This document shows positions 6,432 to 9,907 of a stretch of 9,907 bases of DNA, piece by piece. The stretch is from an uncultured Bacteroidales bacterium. GTDB lineage: Bacteria; Bacteroidota; Bacteroidia; Bacteroidales; UBA932. The stretch covers positions 1 through 9,907 of the forward strand of contig CAMJJO010000066.1 of the NCBI GenBank assembly GCA_946406095.1, in the 5' to 3' direction. Each line of letters opens with the position of its first letter. Within the stretch, counting starts at the first letter, position 1. The translations under genes and the position numbers were made by a program. Under the pieces are notes generated by a model. The model had not been told where the DNA came from. It did no database searches and saw only the letters and a program-made list of their open reading frames with translations.

Positions 6432-7270
6432 TAGGAATCATCATCATCAACTTCGGCAATCCCGGGCGGACCATCCGTTTTGTGCGGGAGGAGTGTTCCA
6501 AAGTGAAAGGGGAGCACCGGACCATCGTGGTGGACAATGGTTCCGGCCCGGAAGCGTTGGCCGAATTGCAGGCGGCGCTGGGGCAGGAGGCCGAAATCAT
6601 CCCGGCAGGGGAGAATCTGGGTTTCGCCCGTGGCAACAACCTCGGTGCGGAGCATGCGATCGGCATGGGAGCGGACCTGCTGCTCTTCGTGAACAACGAC
6701 ATGGTCTTCACCGATGCGGATGTGGTGGACAGCCTGGCTGCCAAGCTGGAAAGTTTGCCGGATGCGGGAATGATCGGCCCGAAAGTGGTAGGGCTGGACG
6801 GGAAACTGCAGAGCCCGGAGCCGTATAAAAGCTTCTGCCAGAATCACTTGCTGCCATACTGGGGGAAGCTGGTCTATGGGCGGAAGGCGCTGGATGCGAA
6901 GATGCAGAAAGATTACGCAGAGAAGGCGCAGGCCGGCTGGCACTATCGCATCATGGGTTCCTTCATGATGATGCGGGCGGCAGATTTCACCGCCTGCGGG
7001 GGGATGGATCCGAACACCTTCCTCTATTCCGAAGAAGCCATCCTCTCCGAGCGCCTGAAAAGGATAGGCAGGAAGGTCTGGTACGAGCCGTCGGTGCAAG
7101 TGCTTCACGAGCATGGCGCCACGATCATCAGCCACTACGGCAGGGTGCGCCGCCGCCGCATGAAACTGGACAGCGACATCTACTATTATAAGAACTACAA
7201 GGGCGAACGCGGCCTCAAGTTTGCCGCCGCCCGCCTGACTTATGCGTTGAAAGCCCTCTTCGGCCTATGA
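6428..7270 (+). CDS. Family 2 glycosyltransferase (rhamnosyltransferase-like)
   Basis: A 280-residue GT-A fold transferase. Family signatures are IVVDNGSG at 33-40 (nucleotide-sugar binding), GENLGFARGNNLG at 61-73, and FVNND at 87-91 in the position of the metal-binding DxD. YSEEAILSERL at 200-210 is in the position of the catalytic-base acidic motif. These features are typical of the WbbL-like group that adds rhamnose or similar sugars to envelope glycans; donor and acceptor cannot be told from sequence. No signal peptide or membrane helix is evident, so it probably works at the cytoplasmic face of the membrane. The ATG at 6428 overlaps the murI stop by four bases and is preferred over an in-frame GTG at 6407. 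It overlaps the next gene by the same ATGA pattern. The two adjacent transferases may act in sequence on one glycan. Confidence 0.9.
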   Translation: MIGIIIINFGNPGRTIRFVREECSKVKGEHRTIVVDNGSGPEALAELQAALGQEAEIIPAGENLGFARGNNLGAEHAIGMGADLLLFVNNDMVFTDADVVDSLAAKLESLPDAGMIGPKVVGLDGKLQSPEPYKSFCQNHLLPYWGKLVYGRKALDAKMQKDYAEKAQAGWHYRIMGSFMMMRAADFTACGGMDPNTFLYSEEAILSERLKRIGRKVWYEPSVQVLHEHGATIISHYGRVRRRRMKLDSDIYYYKNYKGERGLKFAAARLTYALKALFGL

Positions 7271-8253
7271 GACAGAAGGTCTATGCTGCCCCTTCCGCCA
7301 GCCGGAAGCTTGGATATCCCAATCCCTACGTACCCAACTTGAAACGGGAACTCGCAGGGAGTTTCGACGTGCTGGAGGCGGATAACCGGCCTTGCCTGAT
7401 GCAGGGCGGTGCGCTTCTGCGTAACAGCGTCAAGGGGGACATCTTCCTCCTTAGTTTCGTGGAGACCATTGCCTTCCATCCGCTTGCCTTGATCCAGACC
7501 TGCATGGCGCTGCTGGCGCTGGACATAATGAAACTCCGCCGGCGCAAGATAGTCTTCTTCTTCCATAACCCACGGCCCCACAAGGGCGAGAATGCGCTTT
7601 CCCGGATGCTGACGCGCCGCCTGTTCCGCTATGCGGATCTGGTGGTGACTCATTCCGGAAACACCGCCGCCATCGCCCGCGAAAAGGTGGGGGAGGCCAG
7701 AGTGCTGATGTGCCCTCTTCCTTTCGAGGCGGCCGCCGCTCCCCAGGCCAAGGGCCCGGAATGTGACGTGCTGATCTGGGGCGCCATCTTCCCTTACAAG
7801 GGAGTCGCGGAGTTCCTTTCCGACCCTGCGATAGCCGCTTCCGGCTTGAAGATAGACATTGTAGGGGAGTGCCGGGATGGGGCGCTGGCGCAGAAGATAT
7901 CTTCGCTCGCGACCGGCAGCATCCGCTTCGAGAACAGAAGGCCGGAGATGGATGAAATAGCCTCCAGGGTGGCTGGGAGCCGTTTCGTGCTCTTCCCATA
8001 TCTGCCCGGGAGCATTTCCGGATCGGGGGCGCTGACGGATACCTTGCGCTTCGGGGGCAACCCTGTCGGGCCGGATGCCGGAGCCTTCCGGGACCTTGCC
8101 GCCCAGGGTCTCTGCCGAGTCTATTCCGACCCTGCCGAACTGCCGGAAATCCTTGAATCCGGGTGGAAGGTGGATGCCGGCAGGCTGGCGCACTTCATAC
8201 AAGAGAATTCATGGGCTGCCTTTGCCGAAAAAATCATTAAATTTGTAAGATGA
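7267..8253 (+). CDS. Glycosyltransferase (GT-B, GT4-like)
   Basis: A 328-residue protein I take to be a GT-B glycosyltransferase. It has an N-terminal segment with FFFHNPRPHKGEN at 97-109, an acceptor-domain-like loop. A hydrophobic strand and DLVVTHSG follow at 124-131. The C-terminal donor half contains IWGAIFPYKGV at 170-180, LKIDIVGE at 194-201, and FPYLPGSISGSGALTDTLRFGGNPVG at about 243-268. This last segment is a loop rich in Gly/Ser, of the kind that contacts the nucleotide sugar in GT4-like enzymes. The classic GT4 E-x7-E motif is not clear, so the family is less certain than for its neighbour. Substrates are unknown; an envelope polysaccharide or LPS sugar is the natural guess. It shares ATGA overlaps with both neighbours, and its last codons contain the -7-like motif before prfB. 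Confidence 0.75.
   Translation: MRQKVYAAPSASRKLGYPNPYVPNLKRELAGSFDVLEADNRPCLMQGGALLRNSVKGDIFLLSFVETIAFHPLALIQTCMALLALDIMKLRRRKIVFFFHNPRPHKGENALSRMLTRRLFRYADLVVTHSGNTAAIAREKVGEARVLMCPLPFEAAAAPQAKGPECDVLIWGAIFPYKGVAEFLSDPAIAASGLKIDIVGECRDGALAQKISSLATGSIRFENRRPEMDEIASRVAGSRFVLFPYLPGSISGSGALTDTLRFGGNPVGPDAGAFRDLAAQGLCRVYSDPAELPEILESGWKVDAGRLAHFIQENSWAAFAEKIIKFVR
8238..8245 (+). promoter_or_regulatory. Candidate internal -7 promoter element before prfB
   Basis: TAAATTTG is a perfect TAnnTTTG match inside the last codons of the upstream glycosyltransferase, four bases (TAAG) before the prfB ATG at 8250. Motif and spacing are identical to the murI site. A TTTG at 8221-8224 lies only 13 bases upstream, closer than the usual -33 distance. 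It could give prfB its own near-leaderless transcript in addition to operon read-through. Confidence 0.45.
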
Positions 8254-9317
8254 TTAACCAAGAACAGATAAAGGAACTCCGCCAGCGCCTTGCAGCGTTG
8301 GAGAAGTCTCTCGATATAGCAGCAAAGAGGGCGGATGTGGCCGACAGGGAGGCGCAGAGCCAGGCTCCCGGATTCTGGGACGACCCCAAGGCGGCCGAAG
8401 CTTTCATGAAGAGTGTCAGCAGTGTCAAGGCATGGGTCACAGCCTTCGATGCGGTGAATACTGCCGTCGACGATGTGGAAGTGCTGCTCGAACTGGATCC
8501 CGAAGGCCCGGACACCGACGCCGCTTATGCGGATGCAGTCCGCAAGCTGGAGGATCTGGAATTCAAGAATATGCTCGGCGAGGAGGGGGACAACCTGGGC
8601 GCCGTGCTCACCATCAACTCCGGCGCCGGCGGCACCGAATCCAACGACTGGAGCTCCATGCTGATGCGTATGTACATGCGCTGGGGCGAGCGCAACGGCT
8701 ACAAGATGACCGTCACAGAACTCGTGGAGGGAGATGAAGCCGGCATCAAGAGCGCAACCATCCAGTTCGAAGGGGACTATGCCTATGGCTACCTCAAGGC
8801 CGAGAGCGGGGTGCACCGCCTGGTGCGCATCTCCCCGTTCAATGCCCAGGGCAAGCGCCAGACCACCTTCTCTTCCGTTTTCGTCTATCCTCTGGTGGAT
8901 GACACCATCAACATAGAAATCAATCCCTCCGATATCGAGTGGGATACCTTCCGCTCCGGCGGCCATGGCGGGCAGAACGTCAACAAGGTGGAGACCGGCG
9001 TGCGCGTGAGGCACATCCCCACGGGCATAATGGTGGAGAACACCGAAACCCGCTCCCAGCAGGACAACCGCCAGAACGCCCTCCGTATCCTCAAGAGTCG
9101 CCTTTACGACATCGAACTCAAGAAGCGCCAGGAGAAGCAGGCGGAACTGGAAGGGCAGAAAAAGAAGATAGAGTGGGGCTCGCAGATACGCTCCTACGTG
9201 CTGCATCCCTACCGTATGGTGAAGGACCTCCGCACTGGCTATGAAACCGCCGACACCCAGGGTGTGCTGGACGGGGACCTGAACGAATTCATGAAAGTTT
9301 TTTTAATGCAGAAATAG
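8250..9317 (+). CDS. prfB: Peptide chain release factor 2 (in-frame, no programmed frameshift)
   Basis: A 355-residue class I release factor that recognises UGA and UAA stop codons and triggers peptide release on the ribosome. The stop-codon-reading tripeptide SPF is at 195-197, identifying RF2 rather than RF1 (which has PxT). The catalytic GGQ is at 240-242, in SGGHGGQNVNKVE. SGAGGTESNDWSSML at 124-138 and WGSQIRSYVLHPYRMVKDLRTG near the C-terminus are also typical. Length is close to the E. coli protein (365). In many bacteria the reading frame is broken near codon 25 by CTT TGA C, requiring a +1 shift. Here the equivalent place reads CTC GAT (Leu21-Asp22), so the gene is continuous. The ATG overlaps the preceding TGA (ATGA). 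Its own stop is TAG, which RF2 does not read. Three bases separate it from the fumarase gene. Confidence 0.97.
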   Translation: MINQEQIKELRQRLAALEKSLDIAAKRADVADREAQSQAPGFWDDPKAAEAFMKSVSSVKAWVTAFDAVNTAVDDVEVLLELDPEGPDTDAAYADAVRKLEDLEFKNMLGEEGDNLGAVLTINSGAGGTESNDWSSMLMRMYMRWGERNGYKMTVTELVEGDEAGIKSATIQFEGDYAYGYLKAESGVHRLVRISPFNAQGKRQTTFSSVFVYPLVDDTINIEINPSDIEWDTFRSGGHGGQNVNKVETGVRVRHIPTGIMVENTETRSQQDNRQNALRILKSRLYDIELKKRQEKQAELEGQKKKIEWGSQIRSYVLHPYRMVKDLRTGYETADTQGVLDGDLNEFMKVFLMQK

Positions 9318-9320
9318 AAT

Positions 9321-9907
9321 ATGGAATTCAAGTATGCGCCGATGTTCCAGCTCGGCGAAGACAAGACTGAGTATTACAAGATTCCCGGCTCCGAGAAACT
9401 GGTGAAGACTGCCAAATTCGGAGACAAAACCATACTGGAGGTCTCTCCCGAAGCCCTCACGCTGGTGGCCCAGCAGAGCTTCCACGACTGCCAGTTCATG
9501 CTCCGCCGCGCCCATAATGAGCAGGTGGCCGCCATCCTGGACGATCCGGAAGCCAGCGAGAACGACAAATACGTTGCCCTGCAGTTCCTGCGCAATGCAG
9601 AGTGCGCCGTGAAGGGCGTGCTGCCTTTCTGCCAGGACACCGGCACCGCCATCATCCACGGCGAAAAGGGCCAGCAGGTCTGGACCGATTTCGAGGATGA
9701 AGAGGCCCTCAGCCGCGGAGTGTTCAATACCTACACCCAGGAGAATCTCCGCTACAGCCAGAACGCCCCTCTTAATATGTACGACGAGGTGAACACCAAG
9801 TGCAACCTCCCGGCACAGATCGACATCGAGGCCACCCGCGGGAGCGAATACCGCTTCGTGATGGTGGCGAAGGGCGGCGGCAGCGCCAACAAGACCTATT
9901 TCTACCC
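9321..9907 (+). CDS. fumA: Class I fumarate hydratase, N-terminal part (runs off window)
   Basis: An open frame from ATG 9321 to the right edge, 195 codons of an enzyme usually near 540-550 residues. It closely resembles E. coli FumA/FumB along its whole visible length: VSPEALTLVAQQSFHD at 41-56, DPEASENDKYVALQFLRN at 75-92, LPFCQDTGTAI at 101-111, RYSQNAPLNMYDEVNT at 144-159, and AKGGGSANKTY at 183-193. Cys104 in CQDTGTA is the first expected ligand of the [4Fe-4S] cluster. It interconverts fumarate and (S)-malate; the iron-sulfur enzyme is oxygen-sensitive, consistent with an anaerobic host. The C-terminal domain lies outside the window. It begins three bases after the prfB stop, so probably shares its transcript. 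An EYYKIPG-type N-terminus supports the chosen start. Confidence 0.96.
   Translation, partial: MEFKYAPMFQLGEDKTEYYKIPGSEKLVKTAKFGDKTILEVSPEALTLVAQQSFHDCQFMLRRAHNEQVAAILDDPEASENDKYVALQFLRNAECAVKGVLPFCQDTGTAIIHGEKGQQVWTDFEDEEALSRGVFNTYTQENLRYSQNAPLNMYDEVNTKCNLPAQIDIEATRGSEYRFVMVAKGGGSANKTYFY

Overview
This window is a gene-dense, GC-rich stretch in which every supported gene lies on the + strand. It looks like a chromosomal segment from a member of the Bacteroidota, probably Bacteroidales. The reasons are a DUF4922-SpoIID fusion protein typical of that group, a secreted DUF6515-like protein, gene starts that mostly lack Shine-Dalgarno sequences, and two perfect copies of the Bacteroidota -7 promoter motif TAnnTTTG just before start codons. 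The high GC suggests a Rikenellaceae-like or uncultured gut/rumen lineage rather than Bacteroides itself, but this placement is inference. No mobile element, CRISPR array, tRNA or rRNA gene was seen.

Layout. (1) Positions 1-4061 hold the end of a membrane protein gene, a NUDIX hydrolase, a 680-residue DUF4922-SpoIID fusion and an AmpG-like MFS permease. They are packed with gaps of 1-3 bases or an 8-base overlap, so they are probably one transcription unit. The SpoIID (peptidoglycan lytic transglycosylase) and AmpG (muropeptide import) assignments suggest cell-wall recycling. (2) Positions 4129-5556 encode a stand-alone secreted protein with a Ser/Arg repeat region, a Tyr/His-rich stretch, an Asn/Gln heptad repeat and a C-terminal DUF6515-like region. 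A perfect 17-bp hairpin follows it. (3) From 5640 a new unit begins with a strong -7 motif: glutamate racemase (murI), two glycosyltransferases, peptide chain release factor 2 (prfB) and the start of a class I fumarate hydratase. Each of the three junctions from murI to prfB is a 4-base ATGA overlap.

How the genes work together: units 1 and 3 both touch the cell envelope (muropeptide processing and uptake, D-glutamate supply, glycan assembly). prfB and fumA are housekeeping genes.

The points most worth a second look are: the two-domain fusion with both active-site motifs present but no export signal; a prfB gene that lacks the usual programmed frameshift while its start codon overlaps a TGA stop read by its own product; and the identical TTAAATTTG-N4-ATG arrangement before murI and prfB, which suggests leaderless or near-leaderless transcripts.
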